From contig JAJQJQ010000021.1 of the NCBI GenBank assembly GCA_028622995.1, positions 1 through 64,000 of the forward strand: 64,000 nt of DNA, given 5' to 3'. This document shows positions 48,472 through 59,667 of the stretch, one piece after another (position 1 is the first letter of the stretch; every line of letters starts with the position of its first letter). This stretch comes from Panagrolaimus kolymaensis (taxonomy: Eukaryota; Nematoda; Chromadorea; Rhabditida; Panagrolaimidae). Below the pieces are notes generated by a model. That model searched no databases. It saw nothing but the letters and a program-made list of their open reading frames with translations, and was not told the origin of the DNA. Made by a program: the position numbers and the translations under genes.

Positions 48472-51400
48472 TATCAACTCATTCGTCTCCTGGTGATGAT
48501 CTAATTTATATGATTATATGTTTTCTTCCTTATATCATCAATGTTTTTTCCTTTCTCTCTGTATGTTATAAAATAAATATTTTGTATTCATGAACAAGCT
48601 TTGTTAATGTTCCAAATAAACTTTTTTTTCCTTGATTGATCATTGTTTACTTGTGTTATTTTTCTGTATTTTTTAGAGATTGGTAAGAAAAAAAGAGTTG
48701 ATGAGAGTATGTTGCATTATTGCTTACTTCACTGTTTGTTGGTAAACTTAACATGCATAACAACAATGACCTTATTTTGCAACACTTATGTATATTCTTG
48801 TGGAACAATAACACCTTATAAGCTGCTAAAACTATTATGAAATCACTCTTTTTATTCATCAATACTCGAAGTATATGAGTACTTACAATTGTCTTTGTTT
48901 ACTACCCAGCCTTCGTTGCAAGCGGAATGCACTAACTGCGCAGCGAATTTGCAGCGAACTTTTGCAGTAAATGCGCAGCTTATTTTTAAAGCTGCGCAGT
49001 TAGTGCAAGAATGCAGCTAATCTAATTAATATTTTAAATTTTAAGAATCCGAGTTAATAGCTTGATTCTTATTATTTTTTTGTCCCCATAGTCAGGAAAA
49101 GTGTAATAATGATAGATTTAGTATCCCTATAGTGAAATCCCTGATTTTCTAGCCAAAATAATTAATTCTAAAAACATAATAAATTAGCTGCATTTTTTGC
49201 ATTTAGTGCGCAGTTAGTGTGCAGATAGTGCGCAGTTAGTGCACCAATGCTGCGCAGCCTATTTGCAGCTAATTTTTGCAGTAAAGGCGCAGCTAAGCAA
49301 ATTAGCTGCGCACTACCTGCGCCCCGTTAAAAAAATTCGCAGCTAATTTGCAGTTAGTGCGTGTTCGCAGCTATCGAGCCCTGGGTATCTTCAACCTTAT
49401 CAATGGCGTGAAAAGGATTCCATGATGCATCTTACAATGTAACACAAAATGGTGGTGTGTATCGCTTTGACCTTAGTTAGCAACTACAAACAAACAGTGG
49501 CGTGTAAAGAAGGAAAATATGCATTGAAATTTCTTTGAGATTAGTAACAACTAAAGCTATCTGTAATGTCAAAAATTAAACCATTCTTCTTATTTGTTAA
49601 CAATTTGCTGATTTTGTTAATTGCAATCATCAGTGTCAACCTGACTATTAATTCGCAAAAGTTCTCTTTGAGTTACAGCCTCTCACGATGTTATTTTTTT
49701 TGCTTTTGTGAAACTTTTACACATGAAGCAATGCGGTTGATTTGCTATTACAATGTCGTATGTTTTTGTAAGATTGCAACAACAGAAATTTTTCAGCTAT
49801 CTTTTCATGGCTCTCAAAAAACTTTGCACGTGAAACAATGATGCCGATTTGTGATTACAACAAATACCATCACTAACAGAAGATTTTCAAAGAAAATGAT
49901 ATAGTCAATGTTGCTCTTCTTTTTTCTCGATGCATTGTTGTAAGAATTTTATTTTTGTAATAATTCGACATAAGCTAAACATTCTTTCATTTCTTCGAAA
50001 CTATCACATTTTTCTGCTATTGCATTTATTTATCTTTCATGATTTTATGTATTTGTTCGATGTTCGACAGGCCATCATTATTCATAAGCAGCAACAGCAA
50101 TGATAAAAAAAAGTGATACATAGAAGAATCTTGAACATTGCAGGTTGATGGCTGGCTGGTCATTACGACAACAATGGCGTGATCGTTACTCTCTTTTTTT
50201 AACCCATACCTTTGATGATTGCTGTGCTTTGCTTTTTAATTTATTGCTAAATGAGAGGTTTTTATATTTTGGAGCAATGAACGGTGGTGTTTCACATTCA
50301 TCATTAAATTGTGTCTACTGTCTGATGGACGCATTTTTGTAAAAAGACACTATTTTTATGTTAAAAAAAAGGTTGAGCTGAGCAATATCAAAAGAGAAGA
50401 AAGGAAGGACAATTTTCAAAAATTTGTTCCAAAATAAAACCGGTTTTTTACATTCTTTTTTTTTGGAGGTTCTTCGTTATGGCTTTTTAGAGAGATAGGA
50501 AAGGGAAATGGCCAACGTCCTAATAAAAAACAAGTAAAATTGATTAAAGGCCAAATTTTCAAATTCAAAAAATAAAACTTGGAAGAAAAAAGTATTCCCG
50601 CTTGAATTTTTAGTTGTTTTAGTTTCAAACGAAGAAGGAGAAGGTTTATTTTGGGTTATATTTTTTGTTTCCTCAAAAATTTAGTGCTTTTTTAGGCCAC
50701 TTTTTTCTATTCATTGACTTGAAAGAGCAAAAAAAAAAGCTGATGGCAGAAGAGAAAAAAATTGAACGCATCTTCTCTCTTTTTTTGCGTTCCTCGCTGC
50801 TGTTGCAGCTTGCAATAACACGCAGCCTTGCACGTTTTCGAGAAAAGTCCATTGAAAGCGTTTTTTTTTTTGTTGTTCACTCTCTCGCTTTTTTTTCTTC
50901 TTCTCTTCCTTCCACTTCCATTTCATCAACAAAATTGTTGTCACTTTTTTTTATTCTTCCTTCGTTCCTTCAAATTTGTTTTTTTTTTGTTTCCGCTGCA
51001 TCGATGATGATGATACGTGTTCCTATGGATGCTTTTTTTCCATTCCATCCATTTCAAACTAAAATAAAAAAAATTATAGCCCAATGTTTCATTGTTTTTT
51101 TGTTTGTTTCACTTTCACTTCAAAAAGTGGCTGTCATTTTCTTTCTTTCCCTCCATTTTTTTCCTTCTCGTTTTTGGTTCATCGCTGACACTTTTGTGTT
51201 GCTTGCTTTTTGGTTTAGTTCGTCTTCCTCTTTCACGGGTGTCCAACTAAATATAACAAAACCCCATAGTTGGAAAACCTTCGCAAATGTTCTTTTTTAG
51301 ACATTATCATCTCGAAGGAAATAAACAAGCGTGATTTCTAACACTTACGTAATTACTTGCACGTGAATTTTTTATTATCCATGATGATCATTGCAAACTT

Positions 51401-52046
51401 TTCAATTTCGTAATAAACTATTTTTGTTTGCACAAAATTTATAACTGACGTGTTTTTAAGTGATTCAGCAACTTAATTGTGATGTTTCTTTTTTGCTTTT
51501 GCAACGGAGTTTAGTTTATTGCCCGCTTGATTTCATTCATTTTGAATATTAGTATTCTATCAATTAGAGATAATTTATGTGTGATTTTCTGGCCTACAAT
51601 GTTTCCATAGTTCTTTAGTTCATTTTAATGGAAAATTGTTAAGTGTTTAGTTTGCTTTATTTAACTTTTCATTTCCCCTTTTTTGTTGCCTATTTGCAAC
51701 ATTTCATCGCTTTTTTTACCATTAACCTTCATTTTTGTTCGCGTTAATTAGTTCTATTAGTCGTGAATACCTACTGATAGCACTTTTCTTTCTAGTTTAT
51801 AGTAGTTTTTTTCTCACATTCTTACTTTGTTGGTAAACAAGTTCCAATCGTTCACTTTCACTGATAAGATTATTGAAACTAATTATGTGAAACATTCAGA
51901 CATTATTCACCACCTTTATTTGTTTCGTTCGTGGGCGTGTCGCGACTGGTCAACAATGTTTTTTTATGTTATTCGTTTTTTGCTTTTATAATCATTTGTA
52001 TTCATTTTAGTTTTGATTCTACATTCTCGTCTCTCTCATCATCAAA
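48472..52046. other. Intergenic region between dss-1 and lbp, with one MITE
   Basis: 3.6 kb without a supported gene. Contains the TA-flanked element at 48905-49385. The Phe/Ser-rich open stretch at 50665-51300 and short frames near 49566 and 50145 are low-complexity. A probable 5' UTR acceptor (CATTTTAG) lies just before 52010. Confidence 0.55.
48905..49385. mobile_element. MITE-like element with TA flanks and GCGCAG-rich interior
   Basis: Ends CCCAGCCTTCG and CGAGCCCTGGG, imperfect inverted repeats, flanked by TA on both sides. The interior is full of short, inverted, related words (GCAGCTAATTTGCAG, GTGCGCAGTTAGTG, AGCTGCGCAG), much richer in GC than its surroundings. TA flanks suggest the Tc1/mariner type. 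Confidence 0.6.
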
Positions 52047-52665
52047 ATGGCTCAAGAATTTGCTGGCAAATGGGACTTTGTCGAATCTGATAACTTTGAT
52101 GGCTATATGAAAGCTGCTGGTGTTGGAATGATCACCCGTAAAGTTGCAAACAACTTGAAACCTCAACTAGTTTTCGAAGTCAATGGCGATCATTGGGTCA
52201 TGAAGACTTTATCAACCTTCAAGAACACCACCGTTGAATTTGATCTTGGTAAAGAATTTGAAGAAATTACTGGTGATGGTCGCAAAGTTATGGTGAGCAC
52301 TTTTTTGAAGTTAATAGCTATCGACTTAAAATGAGATTAAGATGCTTAGTTTCGTCTTTTGTGTCTTTGTCAAATTTTGAGCTTTTGTTACGTTAAAACC
52401 ACTGGTTTTCTAACTTTCATAGCTTCTTTTGTTAAAAATTGAGACTCTATTGCTTGTTGCAATAGTAAACCTTATTTTCATAATTAATGTTCCATTTTTT
52501 CAGAGCACTTTCAACCTTGAAAATGGCAAACTTCATCAAATTCAAAAAGGTACTGATGGCGCAAAGGACTCAACTTTCGATCGGTACATTCAAGATGGCA
52601 AATTGATCATTGATATGGAATGTGATGGAGTCAAAGCTCGTCGTGTTTATCAACGTGCTCAATAA
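52047..52665 (+). CDS. Intracellular fatty-acid-binding protein (lipocalin fold, lbp type)
   Basis: Two exons, 52047-52292 and 52504-52665, in phase; 135 aa, the usual length. It begins MAQEFAGKWDFVESDNFDGYM, the FABP signature (G-K-W-x-x-x-x-S-x-N-F-x-x-[FY]). It continues with VGMITRKVANNLKP, EFDLGKEFEEITGDGRKV, and ends with LIIDMECDGVKARRVYQRAQ, where the Arg-x-Tyr pair near the C-terminus normally holds the fatty-acid carboxylate. There is no signal peptide, so it is cytoplasmic. The gene product would carry fatty acids or retinoids. Followed after about 470 bases by an ETF-QO start, perhaps sharing regulation as both serve fatty-acid oxidation (inference). Confidence 0.92.
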
Positions 52666-53777
52666 GAACATCAGAAAGAAGGAGCAGCTATGGATAGCTT
52701 TCGCATATCACTTCATTTATCTTTTGATAACTTCTCTCTTATTTTCTCTCTTTGTCATAATTGCTTAATTTTATTTATTATATTTATATTGTTCATGTAA
52801 AAGGTTAAAATAAATTTGTTACATTATTTACTTGTTTTCGTACTTGTTTTTTTGGTTGGGGAAAACTTTTTGATGGATTTTTTGGTGACATCGGGAGATT
52901 CAAAAATTAGTCTCGTATTTCATGTTCAGATTGATAACTATCACACAAACATATTAGCATAAGCAATTCGACCAGTTTGAGACTTTTGTTTGAACGTATC
53001 AATCAAATTTTGAAAATGCCGCGCTAACATTCATTCTCATCGCGTTTTTTGCATGCTTCATTCTCATTTTTAGGCGAGCAAACATTTTCTCGTCTTTCAT
53101 TTTTTCATTCTCTGTCTTTGCATTTTCAAGACGATGAAGTTAACGGCTAAACAATTTCTTCAAACATCTCGTATTTGTCATCATGTTGTTAATGGAAAAT
53201 GGACAACAACACATTATACTCAAAAGTGTCGAAGAAAGGATGAACGATGGAAGAATGTGGATATGTCTCGTGATTCGGAAGAATATGATGTTGTTATAGT
53301 TGGTGGTGGTCCTGCTGGTTTATCTGCAGCTATTCGATTGAAGCAACTTGCTAATGAACACAATAAAGGTATGTAAGCTTTTGTTTTTTACAGCGCTTCG
53401 AGGAGTTTATTCTTGCTATTTATCTGCTTATGACTAATGTGTTTCTTGTTTCAGAAGTCAAAGTTTGTTTGGTTGAGAAAGCTCCTGAATTAGGTGCTCA
53501 TACTTTTTCTGGTGCTGTTATTCAAACTGATGGTCTTGATAAATTGATTCCAAACTGGCGAGAACAAGAATCACCTATCTTCCAAAAAGTCACTGTATGT
53601 TTGTATAACTCATGCTTCTTATTCTTCTTTATCCACTTGTTTTTCAGTCAGAAAAGATTTACATTATGACATCCAAAGGTCGCATTCCTGTTCCAATGTT
53701 CCCATTGCTTCCTTTGTATAACAAAGGCAATTATGTTGTTCGTCTTGGTCATGTTGTTAAATGGCTTGGTGAAAAAG
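52652..53777 (+). repeat. Segmental duplication, copy 1
   Basis: From the last codons of lbp (ACGTGCTCAATAAG) this stretch matches 62875-64000 with only about five substitutions that I could see, at a constant offset of 10223 bases. It covers the lbp 3' end, the intergenic region and ETF-QO exons 1-3 (part). The right boundary lies beyond the window for copy 2. Confidence 0.88.
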
Positions 53778-53858
53778 CAGAAGAGCTTGGAGTTGAAATA
53801 TTTCCTGGTTATGCTGGACAAGAAATTTTAGAAGTGTATTTTGATGATTGGAATGAAA
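53134..53858 (+). CDS. ETF-ubiquinone oxidoreductase, 3'-truncated copy
   Basis: Three exons, 53134-53368, 53455-53594 and 53648-53858, in phase, about 195 codons. The N-terminus is basic and mitochondrial-leader-like. The FAD-binding dinucleotide fold is intact ([19 protein letters not shown]), followed by [20 protein letters not shown] and [20 protein letters not shown] and [20 protein letters not shown], all matching ETFDH. ETF-QO passes electrons from electron-transfer flavoprotein to ubiquinone in the inner mitochondrial membrane. The remaining two thirds (ubiquinone-binding and 4Fe-4S domains) are absent from the next 7 kb, which hold an LTR element and an antisense gene. So this copy is a truncated duplicate and the full gene is probably the one starting at 63357. 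Confidence 0.85.
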
Positions 53859-54890
53859 GTAAGTCTTTCTACCGCTTTTTTTATTTGGTTAGTAATTATC
53901 ATTTACTAAACCGGGAATACATGAATCGTTTTTTTTAACGTGGTTTAAAGCAACAATTAAACATTTGCTCTCTCTTAGCAACTTGTCAAACTTATTTTTT
54001 GTATTTTTTAAGTAGGAGTTATCAAACATTTGCAAAGTTTATACGTTTACTTTATTTTTTTTTGGATGCAGCAAATAACAAAGTGAAGCAATCCACCCTT
54101 TTTAATTTTTTTTTTAAACTTTTATTCGATTTTTTTTTGAATGGCTTGGCTTGTTAAGCCGAAGTCATAGGCTGTTTCAAAAAAGTAATTTAGATAAAAC
54201 TAAAAAAAATGTTAAACAAGGGATTTTACGGTTATTTTTTTAAATCTAACTTTTTAATATTCTAACTTCCTTTTTTAATGCTCTGTGAAAGCTCATCTTA
54301 TTTTTCAATGATATTCCTTTTAATTCTTTATTTGTTTCTTCCATTTTTCATTGATGGCAAGAAATCACATTCACTTGAACCCGATCCTTTATTGGAAGCA
54401 TGGAATGATTTCGCGGAATTACAAAAACTTCAAAGTGTTGAAGTTAATCGAGATTTCCCAGTCGATGATCGGCTTTATTCAAGTCTCTAAAAATGTTGAC
54501 ACTTTAATGTTTTGGGAAATCGAATGAGTGAAAATTTACAACCATTTTGAGCCTCTTTCGGGTTTTTATTTGGATTTTCTCACCATTTTCATAATTACAT
54601 GGACTTCCATCAGTTTAACTCCAATTACCACCAGCTAAATTTGATGCACCATCCAAAAAATTAACGATAGGACTTCCATCAAAAGTGTTCGAATCATTTT
54701 TTAATGAATAAAAAACTTATATTTTTCCATTTATGTATGCTTACTTATATAAAATTCACAAAAAAATCGTCTTCGGCACAATGTATTTTAACAAAGCACT
54801 CCACATTTTTCTTAATGAATATTTTTATAAATTCAACGGAATTTAATTTTCTTTTATTTAAAACAAAAACTGGTAAATATAAAATACATT
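53859..54890. other. Sequence after the truncated ETF-QO copy
   Basis: Starts with a good GTAAGT donor after exon 3 but no matching downstream ETF-QO exon follows. A 70-codon open frame at 54278-54490 does not resemble ETF-QO and is not recognised. Confidence 0.5.
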
Positions 54891-55150
54891 TGTTGTGATT
54901 CCTGTCACTACAGAAATACAAAGACTCTTTTGCTGTAGTCACAGAACATGCTTTCTCTCTCTCTATGTCTAACTGGAATATCAACTTCATCTCTGCCTAT
55001 ATTTAATATTATTATTATTGTCTATTTACAGTTTACCGCTCGACTGTAATTGTACTTGTGCTGCTAAATAAATATTGTTATTTATCTCTTGTGTCTGATT
55101 ACACACATATCGGAACGTTTCTTTGTTTGACCAAATCTACGGTCATAACA
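54891..55150 (+). repeat. 5' LTR of the gag-only element
   Basis: 260 bases, TGTTGTGA...TCATAACA; identical by eye to 56634-56893. Contains AATAAA near 55067 and several short TATTTAAT-like sites. Confidence 0.9.
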
Positions 55151-55153
55151 AAT

Positions 55154-55171
55154 TGGTGACGAGAGTTGATT
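55154..55171 (+). other. Primer-binding-site candidate
   Basis: TGGTGACGAGAGTTGATT, three bases after the 5' LTR. It starts with TGG as expected for a tRNA CCA complement. tRNA not identified. Confidence 0.6.
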
Positions 55172-55219
55172 GCTTATCCTCTCCCTGTTCGTGCTCTGCT
55201 CGTGATCCGGAAATAAGAA

Positions 55220-56614
55220 ATGGATGATATTCTTGGTAATGGTGCTGCTCCTCCGGCTGCTGTAACTCATGTCGCTCTGCCTGCTATTCCTCCGTTCGTC
55301 CATGATTCAATGGTTCCAAATGGTGCTTTTCTTTGGTTCCGGAAGTTGAAGATTATCTTTCGTGTTTATGATATGGATGAAAACCGGAAAGTTGCTCTTG
55401 CTCTCGCTGCTCTTGATGATGCTACATTCCGGAAAGTTGCTTCTGCTTTGTTGCCTGCTGATATTGCTGAATATCAAAGTTGGTCTGGTTTGGAGAAGGT
55501 TATGGTCAAACTGTTCGACTTCACTGAATCAACTTTTGCAAAACGCTATGCTCATTTTCAAATGGAATGGAAAGGACCTGCTCATGAAAGTGTACCGGAA
55601 TTTGTTGCTCGTGTTCGTCAAAGTGTAAGTGAATTTGACTTCAGCAATTTTGGTGAGAATGAACTTGGAACCTTAACTTTGTTAATGGCTATGAAGGAAC
55701 CTGCTCTTGATGGACTTCGTTCTCAAATCTTGGCTGTATTGAATAAGAACCCCAAGACACCGCTTGAAACTTGCTCAACTATGCTATCTTCTGCTTTACA
55801 AACTCAACGTGAATCAAGACTTCCGGAAGCTCCTGCTATTCATTATATTCATCATCGTGGTCCAAATTCTTCAAAGAAAGAAGGAAATGGCAATGCTACA
55901 TATGGTAGAAATGGTGATAAAAGAAAAAGTTCTGTTAGCTCAAATGAATCAAAAAACTCTGGTAAGTCTTCATCGTCAAATGGATGTTGCATTCGTTGTA
56001 AGGGTTCAAAGGAAGTCCGGAAGTTTCAATATTGTGAAAAATGTTACCATCGTATGAAGAAACACAAGTGTTCTAAATGTAAGCGAATTGGTCATTTCTC
56101 GGAAATCTGTTATGAAGAAACTGGAAGATCAAGCTATGCAAATGGTAATCAAAGCTATAATGGAAACAATGCTCGTGGAAAACCAACAATAACTTATCTT
56201 CAAAAGAAACCGGAAGCTGTTCCTCATGATCGTTTCAAATATCTTACCGTTCAACCAAATATTCTTCATCTAAGTGCTCCTGATGCAACCCGGAAAGATC
56301 CTGAAACATATGCTCATGTAGCTGCTGGTCATCGAAGTCGAAGTTCTTCAAATGGTAGTATGGTTATGCCTACTCAAGATCTTATTGTTGCTAAACAAGA
56401 CAAGAAAGCTGAAGATGCTATGGAAAGTGCTTCTGATTCTCAATCACCTGAAGAATATATGGAACCGGATGATGCTGTTGAAATGATGGTTACTGCTATG
56501 GAATCTTTAGATGGAAGAATCATGGAAGTATCGGATGCTCAATTCAATGAACTTGGTGAATTATTCAACAAACTCATGGAAGAGTTCAGTGATCGTCAAC
56601 GTCAAGTCCTCTAG
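55220..56614 (+). CDS. Retrotransposon Gag protein with CCHC zinc knuckle
   Basis: 464 aa, a single open frame, the only gene of the element. It has a capsid-like N-terminal half (about 30-190) with WFRKLKIIFRVYDMDENRKV, AEYQSWSGLEKVMVKLFD and EFVARVRQSVSEFDF. A Ser/Asn/Lys-rich linker follows at about 215-255. Next come a Cys-rich pair (CCIRCKGS and YCEKCYH) and a zinc knuckle of the C-x2-C-x4-H-x4-C type, CSKCKRIGHFSEIC, near 284-297. The C-terminus is acidic. Gag packages the element RNA. It is full length and undamaged, and its codon use (many CCGGAA and CTTGAT-like codons) is richer in GC than the flanks. Ends 2 bases before the purine tract. Confidence 0.9.
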   Translation: MDDILGNGAAPPAAVTHVALPAIPPFVHDSMVPNGAFLWFRKLKIIFRVYDMDENRKVALALAALDDATFRKVASALLPADIAEYQSWSGLEKVMVKLFDFTESTFAKRYAHFQMEWKGPAHESVPEFVARVRQSVSEFDFSNFGENELGTLTLLMAMKEPALDGLRSQILAVLNKNPKTPLETCSTMLSSALQTQRESRLPEAPAIHYIHHRGPNSSKKEGNGNATYGRNGDKRKSSVSSNESKNSGKSSSSNGCCIRCKGSKEVRKFQYCEKCYHRMKKHKCSKCKRIGHFSEICYEETGRSSYANGNQSYNGNNARGKPTITYLQKKPEAVPHDRFKYLTVQPNILHLSAPDATRKDPETYAHVAAGHRSRSSSNGSMVMPTQDLIVAKQDKKAEDAMESASDSQSPEEYMEPDDAVEMMVTAMESLDGRIMEVSDAQFNELGELFNKLMEEFSDRQRQVL

Positions 56615-56616
56615 CC

Positions 56617-56633
56617 AAAGAAGGAAGGAGAAG
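56617..56633 (+). other. Polypurine tract
   Basis: AAAGAAGGAAGGAGAAG, 17 purines directly before the 3' LTR: the plus-strand priming site of LTR elements. Confidence 0.85.
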
Positions 56634-56893
56634 TGTTGTGATTCCTGTCACTACAGAAATACAAAGACTCTTTTGCTGTAGTCACAGAACATGCTTTCTC
56701 TCTCTCTATGTCTAACTGGAATATCAACTTCATCTCTGCCTATATTTAATATTATTATTATTGTCTATTTACAGTTTACCGCTCGACTGTAATTGTACTT
56801 GTGCTGCTAAATAAATATTGTTATTTATCTCTTGTGTCTGATTACACACATATCGGAACGTTTCTTTGTTTGACCAAATCTACGGTCATAACA
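56634..56893 (+). repeat. 3' LTR of the gag-only element
   Basis: 260 bases, identical to the 5' LTR by eye, followed by the ACATT target duplication. Confidence 0.9.
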
Positions 56894-56963
56894 ACATTAT
56901 TAAAGTGAGAAAAAAATATCAAATAACATAGAATATCAATAATGATCTTTTCCTATTATAAAA

Positions 56964-59667
56964 TTAGGACGAGTAAAAAATAAAAAAATTTTCGCTTCCA
57001 TGTATCATGTTTTTCTAAAAAACCAATTATTATTATTTTATGTTTGTTTTTAGGGAAAGCAACATTTAAACTTAGTGGATTTCTTACCTCAATAAATTCA
57101 GAAAAATGCCAGTATTCAATTCTAAAATCATTTGAAAGACTTGTTGAAAAAGAAAAATATTCAATTTTGTTTTTAAATTTAAAATTATTCAATATTTGAG
57201 AAGTTTTATTTGTAGTTATTGCGCCACGGTGCATCCTGAAAATAATTTTATTTAAAAGTAGGGTTGACCTCCCCCCCCGCGGGGACGGGGACTCCCCGTT
57301 TCCCCGTCCCCGTTCCCCGTCCCCGTCCCCGAAAAAAATTCTCCCCGTTTTTCTCCCCGCCTCCCCGTCCCCGAAGGATTTTCTCCCCGAAAAAAAAATT
57401 GCAATGAAAAGCATACAAGAAAAAAAATTTTTTCTTAATAATTAACGAGAAAAAAATTTTTTTACTCCCCGTCTCCCCGTCCCCGAACAAAATCCTCCCC
57501 GTTTTTCTCCCCGTCTCCCCGTCCCCGAAAAATTTTCTCCCCGAACGACTCCCCGTTCCCCGGTTTTTTTGAAAAACGGGGGGGAGGGCAACCCTATTTA
57601 AAAGGAAGAAAACTTAGTTAGAAAAATCTAATTTCTAAAAAATTTAAAAAAAAATAAAAGAAAAACCCATAGATTCTAAAAACGAAAAATTAGTTGAATT
57701 TTTTTTGATTCTGTCTTACGTTAAATATCGAATTTTTGGTAATTCACAAACAATTTCTTCAAAAGTTGTTAAACTATCATTTTCTTTTTTAATCTCCACT
57801 CTTATAAATAATAATGATTCAACATTTCCTGCTCCAACAAGAAAGCAATATTCATCAAATGAAAAAGTTTGATTATAAATTCTTAAAAAACGTATATCAC
57901 ATTTAACAATTTTCGGAATAAATTTTGAAAGTTGCGTTTGATCGGTTAAACAATAAACGGATAAAGTATTTGAAATAAATGCTTTTTTGAATGGCGAATC
58001 AGAGAATAAATTTTCTTTCGAAATATGCATCGATTCTCGATCAAAATCAATGAATTCAATTTTTGGACCATCGGGACGCTCGAAAAACCCAAGGGCAAGT
58101 CGATGGCAAATAGGAATTTGAATTTGCTTATAAAAAAGTTTACAAGTTTGATAAAGTTTTTGAAGCGAAGGAAGTCGAATATTTTTTAAAACATAATTAA
58201 TTATAGTCGCTCGAAATGGAAGTTTTTGTGAACGATGTTGCTCGATAGATGGTTGAATAAATTCATTTTTCTGAATTTTTGGGTTTTCTTTTATTTCTTT
58301 TTTTTCAAAAATTGGAAATTTAATTTTTTCAAAATCCATTTGATTTTTCCATGAAACACAAATTTCTGGATTTCCAAGTTTTTTATTTTCTTTTTGATAT
58401 TTTTCAAGCATTTCTTTGTCATCCAAAAATAATCTTACATATTTTGAATATACTTCCAACATTGCCTAAAAAATGGCTTTAATGGTAAAAACTTCGTTTT
58501 TAATTTACATACTATAGGATTTTTATCACTCAAATATTTTATGTAAAGTTTCCACATATTTTTATTTAAAACATTTCTTCCAATTCGATGTTCGATATTC
58601 ATAGTTATAAACTCTTCGTCTTCAACTTCAAGGATATATTTGAGCCATTTTTCATCGTTGCCATTCACAGACATAATTTTATTGAAATGGTTCATATTTT
58701 TTTCATACATTGAAACAATTTTTGGGGAAATTGGGCGAGCTAAAAAAAAGTGTTCAAAAAACGCTTAAAAATAAAGACAAAAATTTACATGAATATTCGT
58801 TGTATAAACGAAATCTATCTTTTAATCGTTCATTGGGAAAAGAAAATTCTTTTTCAGCTAAATCATAATTTTTCATTAATGCAGCTTGATACGCTTGTCC
58901 ATTTTGGGATAAAAAGAATTTATGCATCAATTTTATATACTAAAAAACTATTTAAATTTGTACAAAAATATTTTTACTTTATCGAAACCTGGAATTGAGA
59001 GTGAATGAAATATGGGGTGGAAAAAAAACGATTTTGACAAAATGTTACTTCATTTACGAACATCACATTCGCAGAAAAATTATCTAATTTTTTATTTTGT
59101 TTATAAAGCAAACTACTTTATTACAAATTTTTATAAAACTTGCATCATGACAGTATGTATTGAAAAAGAAATGTTGAACACCTTTTTGATATACGATATC
59201 AGCTATTTGGCGACCTTCCTCATTGGTTAATGGACCAGCAATACAACTAAATTTCACAATTTTATATTTAAATAAATTATTTTAAAAATAAGCATAGTAA
59301 ATTAAAAGAATTAAATTTTTCAAGAAGTTAAAGCTAATTTAAAAAATAAATCCTTTTTGGACTTTTTTATGAGTTCCACATATTTTTTAGTTCTTGGATC
59401 AAAAGCAGTTAACAAGGGAATGTCCAAGTTTGATTTTTTCATTTATTAAAAAAGCATTAATAACAAAAAAAAGTTTAGCAAAAAAACTTACTCAAATAAT
59501 TCATTCCATAAATCAATTGTCATAAAATATTTCTGACTAAATTCATCCAAAAGTTCAAACTTATTTTTTGGATTTAATTCGATTCGCTTTCTTAAATCAA
59601 AATAAATTGCTTGGTATTCAGAAGGGAAAGCCTCAATATTTAAAGTATAAAGAAAATCATCATCCAT
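56964..59667 (-). CDS. HAT-like repeat protein with F-box-like segment, function unknown
   Basis: Seven exons with consistent phases: 59492-59667, 59117-59246, 58789-58939, 58513-58739, 57720-58465, 57088-57235, 56964-57014; 542 aa. The N-terminal half looks like half-a-TPR (HAT) helices: EYQAIYFDLRKRIELNPKN, FMTIDLWNELFD, RQIADIVYQKGVQHFFF, KNMWKLYIKYLSDKNP and MLEVYSKYVRLFLDDKEML. PRP39-type splicing factors share this layout. A second part starts at about 310 with LPFRATIINYVLKNIRLPSL and TCKLFYKQ, which resembles the divergent F-box of nematode F-box proteins, then KIEFIDFDRESMHISKEN and a C-terminal domain. Each half is similar to known families, but I do not recognise a protein with both, and exact homology is uncertain. 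The intron at 57236-57719 holds a MITE. Confidence 0.6.
57261..57594. mobile_element. MITE-like element with CCCCG repeats (potential G-quadruplex)
   Basis: Inverted ends GGGTTGACCTCCCCCC and GGGGGAGGGCAACCC, with TA on both sides (57259-57260, 57595-57596). The interior is an array of CTCCCCGTCCCCG and CCCCGAAAAA words, extremely GC-rich compared with the surroundings. Many runs of four C on the plus strand give G4-forming runs on the minus strand, which is the transcribed (coding) strand of the gene it sits in. Confidence 0.65.

Larger units (their letters stand above)
54891..56893 (+). mobile_element. Gag-only LTR retrotransposon (TR-GAG-like), 2.0 kb, intact
   Basis: Two 260-base LTRs (54891-55150 and 56634-56893), identical as I read them, begin TGTTGTGA and end TCATAACA. 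ACATT repeats on both sides (54886-54890 and 56894-56898), a 5-base target duplication. A primer-site candidate starts TGGTGACGAGAG at 55154, and a 17-base purine tract abuts the 3' LTR (56617-56633). The interior encodes one intact 464-residue Gag with a CCHC knuckle and nothing else. All parts needed for retrotransposition in trans are present; pol is absent. Confidence 0.9.

Noticed and set aside
50665..51300. Long open stretch of 211 codons rich in Phe, Leu and Ser
   Set aside because: T-run-driven low complexity, no conserved motif, no intron signals or neighbours supporting it.
54278..54490. 70-codon frame ending DRLYSSL after the truncated ETF-QO
   Set aside because: Does not match ETF-QO and no clear splice link was found.
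59247..59491. Open stretch reading SNLDIPLLTAFDPRTKKYVE on the minus strand
   Set aside because: No acceptor precedes it, and the flanking exons (59492-59667 and 59117-59246) join in phase without it; kept as intron.
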